From Rhizobium sp. NZLR1 (GTDB lineage: Bacteria > Pseudomonadota > Alphaproteobacteria > Rhizobiales > Rhizobiaceae), in contig NZ_CP071633.1 of the NCBI RefSeq assembly GCF_017357385.1, positions 248,001 to 312,000 on the forward strand: a stretch of 64,000 bases of DNA. Reading direction: 5' to 3'. The notes below the pieces were generated by a model that made no database searches, was not told the origin of the DNA, and saw only the letters and a list, made by a program, of their open reading frames with translations. The translations under genes were made by a program, and so were the position numbers. Positions within the stretch are counted from its first letter, which is position 1. Every line of letters begins with the position of its first letter. Of this stretch, positions 8,407-17,281 are shown in pieces.

Positions 8407-8841
8407 CGACTACGCCTAGGCAGATCAATGCTTGGCTCTTGGCAAGTGGATTCAAACCGTCCGTTTGCAACAGGAGATGTGCGTCACTTCAAACCAACAA
8501 CTTGGTGTAGGTTTTCCGCGCGGACGTCGAGCCGTTTAAGACGAAAAATGCGACAAAATAGTCAAAAAGCGCAGCAATATGACGCCCTGCCGGCTTCGTT
8601 TACACTCTCTAAAATATCTCCCCCTATTTTTAAGGGTATCGGAGCGACGTTCTGAGGATCGTCACCTACGCCATGATGGCCGGCCAGGTATACCGAAATC
8701 TCGCATGAATCGACGTTGTTACGCTGACGCTCGCCCCGCTTTAGGCGCGACGCGCGCAGTAGTGCACGGCGGACGCATTCGGGCACAGATCCTGGTCATA
8801 GACACCTTTGACAAACCTCGCCAACACGATGGAGCGTGGCA
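8407..8841. other. Intergenic region before the chemoreceptor
   Basis: About 435 bp between the GGDEF remnant and the chemoreceptor. It is more AT-rich than the genes around it, with an AT-rich tract near 8610-8640. The short frames here look like nothing recognisable. It presumably contains the chemoreceptor promoter, but I cannot point to clear -35/-10 boxes. Confidence 0.4.
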
Positions 8842-10827
8842 ATGGATACTATTAAAAGTTTCGGGATCGCGATGCGTCTCGCTCTTGGCTTCAGCTTCCT
8901 GATTGTGCTGATGGCCGGCCTGAGCATCTACTCGGCGGTACAGGTCGATGAGATCAACAGCAACCTTGGAACGATCAACGACGTCAACAGCGTCAAGCAG
9001 CGGTTTGCCATCAACTATCGCGGCAGCGTGCACGATCGGGCGATTGCCATTCGCGACGTCACTCTGGTGACCTCTGCCGATGAACGCAAAGCGGCCGAGG
9101 CATTGATCGAAAAGCTGGCCGCCACCTACGCCGAGAATGAAAAGCGCATGGCGGATATGGTTGCATCTCCGGCAGGTGCGACGGATCAGGAAAAGACCAT
9201 TCTGGGCGACATCGCCGACATACAGGCGAAAACCAATCCTTTGGTCGCTCAGATCATTGCGCTGCAGGAAAAGGGCGATGGCGACGCGGCCCGCAAGATC
9301 CTGCTCGAACAGGCAAGACCGGCCTTCATTTCCTGGCTGGGCGCCATCAACAAATTCATCGATTATCAGGAAGCACTGAACAAATCGATTGGTGGCGAGG
9401 TTCGCAGCACGGCAAGCGGCTTCAAGCCGATCGTGCTGACGGCGTTGGGTATCGCGGCTCTTCTTTCGATCATTGCGGCTGCGATTACCGCGCGTACGAT
9501 CGTCGGCCCGCTGGCAAAATTGCAGCTTTCGTTGAAAGCGATGGCGGAGGGCAATCTCGACGGCGATCGTCGCCTCGAAGCGCGAGGTGATGAGATCGGC
9601 AAGCTTGCGCGCGCTGTGGCCGGCTTGCGTGACGCCATTTCGACAAAGGCCGAACGGGAAGCTGACACGGAAGCCAAGCGGGCTGTCGCAGAACGGCATC
9701 GGCTCGAACAGGATGCCGATGAACGCCGCACTCTTGCCGAGCAGACCGACCGGGCTGTCGGCCAGCTTGGCGATGCATTGCAGGCGCTGGCCGACGGCGA
9801 CCTCACACAGCAGATCGACACGCCGTTCATCCCGTCTCTGGAAAAGCTCAGAGCCGACTTCAATACCGCTGTCGAAAAGCTCCGCGCCGCCATGCAGAAG
9901 GTTGCTCAGAACGCAAGTGCGATCGCCGCCGGCGCACAGGAGATCCGATCTTCGTCGGATGATCTCGCCAAGCGGACCGAACAGCAGGCCGCATCCGTTG
10001 AGGAAACCGCTGCTGCGCTCGAGGAAATCACCACCACTGTCGCCGACTCGAGCAACAAGGCCCAGGAAGCAGGGCAGCTCGTTCGCAAGACGAAGGACAG
10101 CGCGGAGCGTTCGGGCAGCGTCGTCCGGGGTGCGGTCGACGCGATGGGCAAGATCGAATCCTCCGCTACTGAAATCGGAAGCATCATCGGTGTCATCGAT
10201 GAAATCGCCTTCCAGACCAACCTGCTTGCGTTGAATGCCGGTGTCGAAGCCGCCCGCGCCGGTGAAGCAGGCAAGGGTTTTGCCGTCGTTGCCCAGGAGG
10301 TGCGCGAATTGGCGCAACGTTCCGCCAAGGCTGCAAAGGAAATCAAAGAGCTGATCAACGCATCGAACGGCCACGTGAAAAACGGCGTCGCCTTGGTCGG
10401 CGAGACCGGAAAAGCCTTGCAAGAGATCGTCGCACAAGTGCAGCAGGTCGACGGCAATGTCGGCGCTATTGTCGGCGCTTCGCAAGAGCAGGCAACGGGT
10501 CTGAAGGAGATCAACACCGCTGTCAACAGGATGGATCAGGGCACGCAGCAGAACGCAGCCATGGTGGAAGAAGCGACGGCCGCCGCCCATAACCTCGCCA
10601 AGGAAGCCGACGCGCTGTTCCAGCTCCTAGGCCAGTTCAGCATCGGGGGCGCGGTGGTATCGAAGCGCTCAACGCAGCCCGCTGCCGCGGCACAACATGC
10701 TCAGCCGGTGTCCTCGCCGGCGCGCCAGATGATTGCCAAGGTAGGCAGGTCGTTTCAGCGAAGCGCGGGCCAGGGAAATGCGGCCCAGGGGAACGCAGCA
10801 TTGGCCGGCGATTGGGAAGAGTTTTAA
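8842..10827 (+). CDS. Methyl-accepting chemotaxis protein with CheR-tether C-terminus
   Basis: A 661-residue transmembrane chemoreceptor. TM1 is at about residues 11-33, then a roughly 160-residue helical periplasmic sensor that looks like the four-helix-bundle (4HB_MCP) type, TM2 at about 195-215, a HAMP domain and the long signalling coiled coil. The highly conserved hairpin tip is present ([23 protein letters not shown] begins it). The protein ends in DWEEF, matching the xWxxF pentapeptide that docks CheR. The start is ATG 8842, with GGAG 7 nt upstream. It stands alone, convergent with mctP. The ligand is unknown. Confidence 0.93.
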   Translation: MDTIKSFGIAMRLALGFSFLIVLMAGLSIYSAVQVDEINSNLGTINDVNSVKQRFAINYRGSVHDRAIAIRDVTLVTSADERKAAEALIEKLAATYAENEKRMADMVASPAGATDQEKTILGDIADIQAKTNPLVAQIIALQEKGDGDAARKILLEQARPAFISWLGAINKFIDYQEALNKSIGGEVRSTASGFKPIVLTALGIAALLSIIAAAITARTIVGPLAKLQLSLKAMAEGNLDGDRRLEARGDEIGKLARAVAGLRDAISTKAEREADTEAKRAVAERHRLEQDADERRTLAEQTDRAVGQLGDALQALADGDLTQQIDTPFIPSLEKLRADFNTAVEKLRAAMQKVAQNASAIAAGAQEIRSSSDDLAKRTEQQAASVEETAAALEEITTTVADSSNKAQEAGQLVRKTKDSAERSGSVVRGAVDAMGKIESSATEIGSIIGVIDEIAFQTNLLALNAGVEAARAGEAGKGFAVVAQEVRELAQRSAKAAKEIKELINASNGHVKNGVALVGETGKALQEIVAQVQQVDGNVGAIVGASQEQATGLKEINTAVNRMDQGTQQNAAMVEEATAAAHNLAKEADALFQLLGQFSIGGAVVSKRSTQPAAAAQHAQPVSSPARQMIAKVGRSFQRSAGQGNAAQGNAALAGDWEEF

Positions 10828-10868
10828 ATCGGACTGATTTCCGGTCAGCTTCTGCTGGATAGCAAATT

Positions 10869-10896
10869 GCAAAGGGCGGCGTGTGCCGCCCTTTGC
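10869..10896. terminator. Bidirectional stem-loop terminator between chemoreceptor and mctP
   Basis: A perfect 12-bp inverted repeat (GCAAAGGGCGGC / GCCGCCCTTTGC) around a 4-nt GTGT loop lies between two convergent genes. It is followed by a modest T-rich stretch on the plus side. Position and stem strength fit a shared terminator. Confidence 0.8.
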
Positions 10897-10907
10897 TTTG
10901 ATTGGTC

Positions 10908-12383
10908 TCACGCCCGGGCCGGAACCTTGGCCGGAAGCAGGGCATTGAGCACGACTGCGACCGCGATGTTTGCCGCAAGCGCCAGCAGTCCCGTGTAGAC
11001 GGTGAAGGGCTCGCCGCCGAGGCTGATCATATGCAGCGGTTTCCAACCGGCATCCCAGACCAGGAAGGTGCCGCCGCAGAAGCCGACGAACCAACCGGCC
11101 AGCAGAGCGGGTGCTCGAAACCAGTTGGTGTAAAGGCCGAAGACCAGGGCCGGAAGTGTCTGCAGGATCCAGATGCCGCCGAGCAGCTGCAGGTCGAGTG
11201 CGAACTGCGTCGGCAGGAAGATGATGACGAGCAGCGCACCGACCTTCACCACCAACGAGGTGATCTTTGCGACCTTCGCCTCTCCCGCATCGCTGACCTT
11301 CGGATCGACATAGGCTTTCCAGAAGTTGCGGGTGAAGAGATTGGCGGCACCAATGCTCATCACCGCCGCCGGCACCAGCGCGCCGATGGCGATCGCCGCA
11401 AAGGCGAAGCCGGAGAACCAGCCCGAAAACAGCGTCTTGAACAGGGTCGGAACGACATCATTGGCACTGTCGAGCTTCAGATTGGCGGCATGACCCATAT
11501 AGCCGAGCAGTGCCAGAAGACCGAGCAGCAGCGTATAGGCGGGCAGCATGATCGCGTTCTTGCGGATCGTCTTGCCGCTGTTGGAGGCAAAGATGCCTGT
11601 CAGCGTATGCGGATACATGAAGGCGGCAAGCGCCGAACCCAGCGCCAGCGTGGCATAGGCGACATATTGATTGCCGCCGAGCAGCAGGTTGCCGGAGCCC
11701 TTGGCCTGGAAGGCCGCATCGGCCGAGGCGAAGACATTGGCGTAGCCGCCGAGCTTCGACGGGATCAGTGCGACGGCTGCGATCACCACGATGTAGATCA
11801 TGATGTCCTTGACAAAGGCGATCAGGGCCGGCGCGCGCAGGCCCGCCGAATAGGTATAGAGCGCCAGCACGATGAAGGCGATCGCGAGCGGCAATTCGCC
11901 ATGCAGCCCGAGCGCCTTCAGGACCGCAGTCATACCGACGAGCTGGAGGGCGATGTAGGGCATGGTGGCGATGACGCCCGTTGCCGCGACGGCGAGTTCG
12001 AGGCCGCGCGATCCGTATTGGCCGTGGACGACGTCGGCAGCCGTCACATAACCGAACCCTTTGGCGCGTTTCCACAGAACCGGCATGACCATGAAGACGA
12101 AGGGGTAGACGACGATGGTGTAGGGCAGCGCGAAGAAGCCGTAGGCGCCGACCGTATAGACCAGCGCCGGGACGGCGATCACCGTATAGGCGGTATAGAA
12201 ATCGCCGCCGACGAGGAACCAGGTGATCCAGGTGCCGAAGTTGCGGCCGCCGAGGCCCCATTCATCGATATGGGCGAGCGTCTCGGGCTTGCGCCAGCGG
12301 CTGGCGACGAAGCCCATGACCGTGACGAGGACGAAGAAGAAGATGAAGACGGCAAGCGCCTGGCCGTTGATATCAGTCGTCAT
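10908..12383 (-). CDS. mctP: Monocarboxylate permease MctP, sodium:solute symporter family
   Basis: A 491-residue sodium:solute symporter with about 13 hydrophobic helices. Characteristic stretches are GGRNFGTWITWFLVGGDFYTAYT near the N-terminus and MSIGAANLFTRNFWKAY, the helix segment shared by this family. Its closest recognised relative is MctP of Rhizobium leguminosarum, which imports lactate, pyruvate, propionate and alanine. The assignment is strengthened by a DUF3311 partner overlapping its start by 11 bp and by an mctR/mctS-like two-component system just upstream. Expression is probably induced through that system. Confidence 0.88.
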   Translation of the reverse strand: MTTDINGQALAVFIFFFVLVTVMGFVASRWRKPETLAHIDEWGLGGRNFGTWITWFLVGGDFYTAYTVIAVPALVYTVGAYGFFALPYTIVVYPFVFMVMPVLWKRAKGFGYVTAADVVHGQYGSRGLELAVAATGVIATMPYIALQLVGMTAVLKALGLHGELPLAIAFIVLALYTYSAGLRAPALIAFVKDIMIYIVVIAAVALIPSKLGGYANVFASADAAFQAKGSGNLLLGGNQYVAYATLALGSALAAFMYPHTLTGIFASNSGKTIRKNAIMLPAYTLLLGLLALLGYMGHAANLKLDSANDVVPTLFKTLFSGWFSGFAFAAIAIGALVPAAVMSIGAANLFTRNFWKAYVDPKVSDAGEAKVAKITSLVVKVGALLVIIFLPTQFALDLQLLGGIWILQTLPALVFGLYTNWFRAPALLAGWFVGFCGGTFLVWDAGWKPLHMISLGGEPFTVYTGLLALAANIAVAVVLNALLPAKVPARA

Positions 12384-12570
12384 GGCGGGTGCTCCGATAA
12401 GCGATCCAGGTTAGCGTCGCGGTGATCGGCACCCAGAGAAGCTGATACCAGTAGAAGAACGGAAAGCCGAAAAGGGACGGCTCGCGGACATTGTAAAATG
12501 CCGGCCAGAGCAGGCCTATATACGGAATGATCAGCAGCCAGAGCGCTGCCTTGCTACGTGGTTTTTCCAT
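12373..12570 (-). CDS. DUF3311 small membrane partner of the symporter
   Basis: A 65-residue membrane protein starting at ATG 12570. It has two hydrophobic helices (ALWLLIIPYIGLLWPAFYN and FFYWYQLLWVPITATLTWIAY), as in DUF3311 proteins that accompany sodium:solute symporters. Its stop overlaps the mctP start by 11 bp, so the two are translationally coupled. It probably assists assembly or function of the symporter; this is inferred from constant genomic pairing in the family. The longer open frame to 12741 has no coding character upstream of this Met. Confidence 0.82.
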   Translation of the reverse strand: MEKPRSKAALWLLIIPYIGLLWPAFYNVREPSLFGFPFFYWYQLLWVPITATLTWIAYRSTRHDD

Positions 12571-12641
12571 GTCGGAATACCTTTCAGGCGCCGCGGGCGG
12601 CGGTCGCCATGTTCCAGTTGTCGGCGTGGAAGGCAGGTCTG

Positions 12642-12716
12642 TCAGCCGGCGGCGGCAGCAGGCCCTGTTCGGGTCGCTCGAGCTTTTCCGGACGTTCGGA
12701 AGCTGATGTAACGCAT
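12642..12716 (-). CDS. Possible 24-residue leader ORF before the mctP operon
   Basis: An ATG at 12714-12716 is preceded by a near-perfect Shine-Dalgarno (GGGAGGAATTCAC). It opens a 24-codon frame (begins MRYISFRTSGK, ends GPAAAAG) that stops at 12642, 71 bp before the DUF3311 start. The strong ribosome site is directly visible; whether the peptide is made or regulatory is unknown. It could also be the relic of a former operon start. Confidence 0.35.
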   Translation of the reverse strand: MRYISFRTSGKARATRTGPAAAAG

Positions 12717-12817
12717 GTGAATTCCTCCCAGCGGCTTGCACTTGGCTAGCGGCGAATGGAGTCCTAGGGCGTCGGATTTATCCTCACAAGATGGGCGAGG
12801 AGCTGAAGTGCCGGGCT

Positions 12818-12835
12818 CTACCCAGAAGTGGGTAG
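12818..12835. promoter_or_regulatory. Palindrome at the mctR 3' end, upstream of the mctP promoter
   Basis: CTACCCA-GAAG-TGGGTAG, 7-bp perfect arms, covers the last codons and stop of mctR, about 100 bp upstream of the first strong ribosome site of the mctP transcript. It could be a binding site for the LuxR-type regulator MctR, or a short hairpin ending the mctSR message. The sequence alone does not decide. Confidence 0.45.
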
Positions 12836-13489
12836 GCGCGGATCCACGCCGACTTTCGGGACGATGCCGTGGTCGAGCGCATAGCGGATGAGACCTGCTG
12901 TCGTTGCGATGCCGAGCTTTTTCTTGAGGTTCTTGCGATGTGTTTCGGCCGTGGCGGAGCTTATCCCCAGCACCTCTGCGATCTCGCGGTTGCTCCTGCC
13001 TGCAACGATCAGCCCGAGAGTGTCGCGCTCACGCGGCGTCAAGGGATCGCTCCCCTCCTCCGCGCGTTCGCCCATCAGCGCATCGAAGACGCCGGAGGAG
13101 AAATAGGTGCCGCCGCCGGCGACGGTTTCGATAGCTGCGACGATCTCGTCGGTCGAGACGTCTTTGAGGACGTAGCCGGCGGCGCCATGCATGACCGACG
13201 AGGAAATATACTCGCGGCTGTCATGCATGGAGAGCATCACGACGCGAGTTTGCGGAAGTTCGTTCCTGAACAATTCGATCGCATCGATGCCGCTGAGCTT
13301 CGGCATGTTGATATCCATCAGCACCACCTGCGGCTGAACCTGCAGGGCGATGTCGAGCCCGGTTTGAGCCAAGCCGGCGGTGCCGGCGACTTCGATATGG
13401 TCGAATGTGTCGAGCACGGCTTTCAGCCCGTCCAGCACCAGCGGATGGTTGTCGATCAGCAGCACCTTGATTTTCGGGCGTGCCGTCAT
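12818..13489 (-). CDS. mctR: Response regulator MctR, NarL/FixJ family
   Basis: A 223-residue two-domain regulator. The receiver domain has the acidic start (LLIDNHP, D13), phosphoacceptor D59 in VLMDINMP and K109 in YVLKD. The C-terminal LuxR-type HTH is recognisable from LTPRERDTLGLIVAGRSNREIAEVLGIS (shown in part). Its start overlaps the stop of the sensor gene by ATGA, so the pair is co-translated. Position and order match mctSR-mctP of rhizobia, where the pair activates the monocarboxylate permease. Confidence 0.88.
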   Translation of the reverse strand: MTARPKIKVLLIDNHPLVLDGLKAVLDTFDHIEVAGTAGLAQTGLDIALQVQPQVVLMDINMPKLSGIDAIELFRNELPQTRVVMLSMHDSREYISSSVMHGAAGYVLKDVSTDEIVAAIETVAGGGTYFSSGVFDALMGERAEEGSDPLTPRERDTLGLIVAGRSNREIAEVLGISSATAETHRKNLKKKLGIATTAGLIRYALDHGIVPKVGVDPRLPTSG

Positions 13490-14871
13490 GCGGCTTCCGC
13501 CTGCTTGCCGGCGGCAAGATTGGCCGATCTCGGCATCATGGCCGTCAGCGTCGTGCCGGCCTCGCTGCTGTTGATCAACAACAGACCGCGGAAATGTGCC
13601 ATCCGCTCCTGCATGTTGCGCAGGCCGAGTCCCGCTCTGCCTGAGGCGCCGTCCTTGCTGCCGTCGAAGCCGGTGCCGTTGTCGGAGATGGTCATGCGGG
13701 CGCGGCCGCCGTCGCTCCAGAGCTTGACCGTAAGCCGGGAGGCGCCCGCATGGCGCTCGACATTGTTGAATGCTTCCTGTGCGACGCGATAAAGTGCGGT
13801 GTTGGCTTCGGCTTTCAGCCTGTCGGTGAACGCGGAAGCGTCGATTTCCGTCTCGATTCCTGTCCGCTCGGCGAAATTGTAGCAGAGCGCCTCAAGCGCC
13901 GCCTTCAGGCCGAGGTCGTCGAGCACGCGTGGGCGCAGGTCGTGCGAGAGCCGCCTGATCTCCTTGATGGCGCCGTTCAGCGCCTCGACGCCGCGGTCGA
14001 TGGTCAGCGCCGCATCGTCGACATTGGTCCTGACCTTGCGGCCGGCGAGATCCATCGCATAGCGCACGCCGACGAGATTTTGGGAAATGCCGTCATGTAG
14101 TTCGCGGGCAAGCCGCGCGCGCTCTTCTTCCTGGGTGTCGATGACCCGCTGCGTCAGCGCCTTGAGCCGGCTATCGGCCATGCGGCGCTCGTGGAAGGTC
14201 AGCAGCATGCAGGTGGTGAACACGACGAGCACCGAAGGCACGGCGATCAGCGCGACGATGACGAAGGTCCGTCTTATGTTGACGCGCATCACCTTGTTGG
14301 CGGCGGCACTCTGGGCAAAGACGTCATCGAGATAGACGCCGGTGCCGACGACCCAGCGCCACTTGTCGAGACTGACGACGAAGGATAGTTTGTCGGCGAT
14401 CTGTCCGGTCGATGGCTTTTGCCATTTGTACTGATGCAGGCCGCCGCCCGCTCGCGCGGTGGCGATCAGTTCGGCGATGACCTTGTCGCCATCCGGATCG
14501 GTGAGATCGAGCCAATTGTGCCCATGCCGGAAGCTCTGGCGCGGGTGGACGATATTGTTGCCGTCATAGTCGTAGACGAAGAAATATCCATCCTTGCCGT
14601 AGTCGAGCGAGGTCAGGATCGCGGCCACCTGCTCCTTGGCGGCCTCGTCGTCGGCCCCGGCCTTGTCATAGATCGTCTGGATGGCCGACAGCGCAAGGTT
14701 GGTCAGATTGAGGATCTCGGCTTCCTTGGTCTTCAGCATGTTCTGCTCGAACGTGTCGATGCTGTTCTTGGCGAGATTTGCCGATTGCCAGGTGATAAAG
14801 GTGGTGATCGCAAGGATCGAGATGACGAGCGGGACGATCGCCAACGCGATGATCTGGTGTCGTAACGTCAA
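13486..14871 (-). CDS. mctS: Sensor histidine kinase MctS, Cache domain, HisKA_3 type
   Basis: A 461-residue membrane sensor. TM1 is near residues 8-28. A single Cache domain follows at about 35-185 (DGYFFVYDYDGNNIVHP, then WRWVVGTGVYLDDV), then TM2 near 203-225. The HisKA_3 helix has H259 in ARELHDGISQNLVG, and the ATPase domain has DNGTGFD and GLGLRNMQERM. The start is a TTG (14869-14871) with a strong GGGAGGAA about 8 nt before it. Periplasmic Cache domains of this kind bind small carboxylates, which fits a monocarboxylate sensor. Confidence 0.87.
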   Translation of the reverse strand: MTLRHQIIALAIVPLVISILAITTFITWQSANLAKNSIDTFEQNMLKTKEAEILNLTNLALSAIQTIYDKAGADDEAAKEQVAAILTSLDYGKDGYFFVYDYDGNNIVHPRQSFRHGHNWLDLTDPDGDKVIAELIATARAGGGLHQYKWQKPSTGQIADKLSFVVSLDKWRWVVGTGVYLDDVFAQSAAANKVMRVNIRRTFVIVALIAVPSVLVVFTTCMLLTFHERRMADSRLKALTQRVIDTQEEERARLARELHDGISQNLVGVRYAMDLAGRKVRTNVDDAALTIDRGVEALNGAIKEIRRLSHDLRPRVLDDLGLKAALEALCYNFAERTGIETEIDASAFTDRLKAEANTALYRVAQEAFNNVERHAGASRLTVKLWSDGGRARMTISDNGTGFDGSKDGASGRAGLGLRNMQERMAHFRGLLLINSSEAGTTLTAMMPRSANLAAGKQAEAA

Positions 14872-14986
14872 GGGTCGTTCCTCCCGGGATTTGCGGCCGG
14901 AATTATGCCCTTTGGCGAATGTGAGTCCAGCGGCTTGTCGCGCTTGCCGCGCGACCGGATCAATGTCGGTTCTGAATTAAAGAGTT

Positions 14987-15036
14987 AGAGCATGATGTCG
15001 TCCGAAAACCGCTCACACTTTTCGGCATCATGCTCT
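14987..15036. repeat. RIME-like intergenic palindrome
   Basis: A 50-bp imperfect palindrome beginning AGAGCATGATG and ending CATCATGCTCT, with internal CCGAAAA / TTTTCGG arms. It matches the short palindromic element scattered between genes in Rhizobium and related genera (RIME class). It sits between the mctS start and the 3' end of the Lrp gene. Confidence 0.75.
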
Positions 15037-15041
15037 AGGCG

Positions 15042-15509
15042 CTATTCTAGGGGCACGAACAGGCCGAGTTTGACGTCGCGCAGCACGACATTGGTGTGCA
15101 TGCGGCGGATCTGCGCGTTTTCCGCCATGATCAGAGCCGCGATGTCGTCATAGTGCTCGACGTCGCGGGCGGTAATGATGGCGATCAGATCGACCGCGCC
15201 GGTGACGTAATAGACCTGTTGGATATGATCCTGCTTCTCCGCCCAAAGGCGGAACTTCGCCAGTGCGTCGTAATTGTCCCGCTCGATCTCCATCCCGACG
15301 ATGAACACCATCGATGTTCCCGTCGCCTTCCGGTCGACGACGGCGACCTCCGCCTTGATGATCCCTTCCTCGCGCAACCGCTTCAACCGTCGCTGCACGG
15401 CCGAGACCGACAACCCGATCCGTTCGGCAATCGTTTCGGCCTTCAGCTGGCAGTCACGCTGAACGATGTCGAGAATGTCACGGTCAAAACGATCCAGCTG
15501 TTCCATCAT
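15042..15509 (-). CDS. Lrp/AsnC family transcriptional regulator
   Basis: A 155-residue Lrp-type regulator. The N-terminal HTH (FDRDILDIVQRDCQLKAETIAERIGLS, then SAVQRRLKRLREEGII) is followed by a ferredoxin-like effector domain of the AsnC/RAM type. It is divergent from an amino acid ABC importer, with a 21-bp palindrome between them. It most likely senses an amino acid and controls that importer and perhaps the methyltransferase behind it. Two adjacent ATG codons (15509 and 15506) are possible starts. Confidence 0.88.
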   Translation of the reverse strand: MMEQLDRFDRDILDIVQRDCQLKAETIAERIGLSVSAVQRRLKRLREEGIIKAEVAVVDRKATGTSMVFIVGMEIERDNYDALAKFRLWAEKQDHIQQVYYVTGAVDLIAIITARDVEHYDDIAALIMAENAQIRRMHTNVVLRDVKLGLFVPLE

Positions 15510-15572
15510 TCAGTCCAATTCCAGTTGCGGCACTTCATACATTCTGCCGCATTCGATGCGCGAGGAAGATTA

Positions 15573-15593
15573 TTTTGCACATAATATGCAAAA
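15573..15593. promoter_or_regulatory. Candidate Lrp-type operator
   Basis: TTTTGCA-N7-TGCAAAA, perfect 7-bp arms around an AT-rich centre, in the divergent gap between the Lrp regulator and the importer. Form and position fit an Lrp/AsnC-family binding site. Confidence 0.55.
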
Positions 15594-15668
15594 GAGGTGA
15601 TAATTGCGCGAAAAAACCGCGTTATTTTATCATTATCCTTCGCAAATTCAGTTCAGCCGGACCACTGC

Positions 15669-16448
15669 ATGTCGGATCAACCCTTTCCTGCTCTTCGCGT
15701 CGAAGATCTCCATAAAAGCTTCGGCTCGCAACAGGTCCTCAAGGGTATCTCGACGGAGGCCCACAAGTCTGATGTGATTTCGATCATCGGCTCGTCCGGC
15801 TCCGGCAAGAGCACCTTCCTCCGATGCATCAATTTCCTGGAAACGCCGGATCGCGGCCGCATTGCGGTGAACGGCGAGGAAGTCGCGCTGAAAATCGGTC
15901 GCGGCGGCCGGCTGCAGCCGCAGAGCTGGCGGCAGATCGAACGGCTGCGGACAGGGCTCGGCATGGTCTTTCAGAGTTTCAATCTCTGGGCCCATCGCAC
16001 CGTGCTGGAAAACGTCATCGAGGCGCCAGTGCACGTCATGGGCATTTCAAAGCGCGAGGCGATCGAAAAGGCCGAAGCCCTGCTCCACAAGGTCGGGCTC
16101 TTTGACAAGCGCGACGCCTATCCCGCCTTCCTGTCCGGCGGCCAGCAGCAGCGCGCGGCGATTGCGAGGGCGCTCTGCGTCGATCCCGCCGTCATGCTGT
16201 TCGACGAGCCGACATCGGCGCTCGATCCGGAGCTGGTCGGCGAGGTTCTCAAAGTCATCCGCGATCTTGCGGAAGAAGGCCGGACCATGCTGATCGTCAC
16301 GCATGAAATGCGCTTTGCCCGGGATGTTTCGAGCCGAGTTCTCTACCTGCATCAGGGACGGATCGAGGAAGAAGGTCCGCCGGAACAAGTTTTCGGGGCG
16401 CCGGTCAGTGCCCGCTGTCGGGAGTTCACCCGTCTCAGCGCCCATTGA
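15669..16448 (+). CDS. Polar amino acid ABC transporter ATP-binding protein
   Basis: A 259-residue ATPase of the HisP/GlnQ family. Walker A is GSSGSGKST, the signature [15 protein letters not shown], Walker [16 protein letters not shown] and the switch histidine lies in VTHEM. An insertion after the first sheet (VALKIGRGGRLQPQSWRQIER) is typical of the HisP/OccP type. I chose the ATG at 15669 because upstream codons do not resemble the family. It is the first gene of a four-gene importer operon downstream of the Lrp-type operator. Confidence 0.9.
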   Translation: MSDQPFPALRVEDLHKSFGSQQVLKGISTEAHKSDVISIIGSSGSGKSTFLRCINFLETPDRGRIAVNGEEVALKIGRGGRLQPQSWRQIERLRTGLGMVFQSFNLWAHRTVLENVIEAPVHVMGISKREAIEKAEALLHKVGLFDKRDAYPAFLSGGQQQRAAIARALCVDPAVMLFDEPTSALDPELVGEVLKVIRDLAEEGRTMLIVTHEMRFARDVSSRVLYLHQGRIEEEGPPEQVFGAPVSARCREFTRLSAH

Positions 16449-16495
16449 TCACACCAGCCATCATCGACACCACACGAACCAGGAGAATCCCGCGA

Positions 16496-17269
16496 ATGAA
16501 ACTGCTCCCCACGCTTTTCGCCGGCGTTGCACTTGCGCTTTCCGCCGTCACGGCACAGGCCGAAGTCCGCTTCGGCGTCATGAACGAATCCTATCCGCCC
16601 TTCTTCGCCAAGGATGCCTCTGGTGAGTGGCACGGATGGGAAATCGATCTGATGAACGCCGTCTGCGACGAGATGAAGGAGAAATGCTCAATCGTCGAGA
16701 TTTCCTGGGATGGTCTCATTCCAGCTCTCCAGAGCAAGAAGTTCGATGTGATCTGGTCGTCGATGTCGAACACCGCCGAACGCTCGAAGGTGATCGATTT
16801 CACCGACAAATATTACAATACGCCGAGCACACTGATCGGCCCCAAGGACCAGAAGCCGGGCGCCACTGCCGAGGACGTGAAGGGCAAGACGATTGGCATC
16901 CAGGTGTCGACGATCCAGTCGGAATATTACAAGAAGTATTTTGCAGGCGCTGCCGAGGAAAAGACCTACCAGACGCTCGACGAGGCTTTCCAGGATCTCG
17001 CCTCCGGCCGCATCGACTACGTCTTCGGTGATTCACTGGCGCTCGACGCTTTCCTGAAAAGCGATGGCGGCAAAGATTGCTGCGCCAAGATGGGTGATGT
17101 CGCCGACGACAAGGAGATTCTCGGAGCCGGCGTTTCGGGCGGGTTGCGCAAGGAAGACACGGCGCTGAAAGCCAAGCTGAATGCGGCGATCGCTGCCGTT
17201 CGCGCCAACGGTCAGTATGACGCCATCAACAAGAAATACTTCGATTTCGATATCTACGGCGCGAAGTAA
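16496..17269 (+). CDS. Polar amino acid-binding periplasmic protein
   Basis: A 257-residue family-3 solute-binding protein. The signal peptide (MKLLPTLFAGVALALSAVTAQA) is cleaved near residue 22. The mature part has the hallmark region FGVMNESYPPFF, GWEIDLMNAVCDEM, WDGLIPALQSKKFDVIWSSM and the ERSKVIDFTDKYY strand. The start has AGGAGAA 8 nt upstream. Ligand specificity cannot be read from sequence; the methyltransferase at the end of the cluster hints at methionine or S-methylmethionine. Confidence 0.88.
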   Translation: MKLLPTLFAGVALALSAVTAQAEVRFGVMNESYPPFFAKDASGEWHGWEIDLMNAVCDEMKEKCSIVEISWDGLIPALQSKKFDVIWSSMSNTAERSKVIDFTDKYYNTPSTLIGPKDQKPGATAEDVKGKTIGIQVSTIQSEYYKKYFAGAAEEKTYQTLDEAFQDLASGRIDYVFGDSLALDAFLKSDGGKDCCAKMGDVADDKEILGAGVSGGLRKEDTALKAKLNAAIAAVRANGQYDAINKKYFDFDIYGAK

Positions 17270-17281
17270 GCGGTCTCGTTG

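Noticed and set aside
8152..8655. A 167-codon plus-strand frame before the chemoreceptor
   Set aside because: It lies largely opposite the GGDEF remnant and has no recognisable domain.
10902..12425. A 507-codon plus-strand frame
   Set aside because: It lies fully antisense to mctP, and its low-complexity charged composition is that of a shadow frame.
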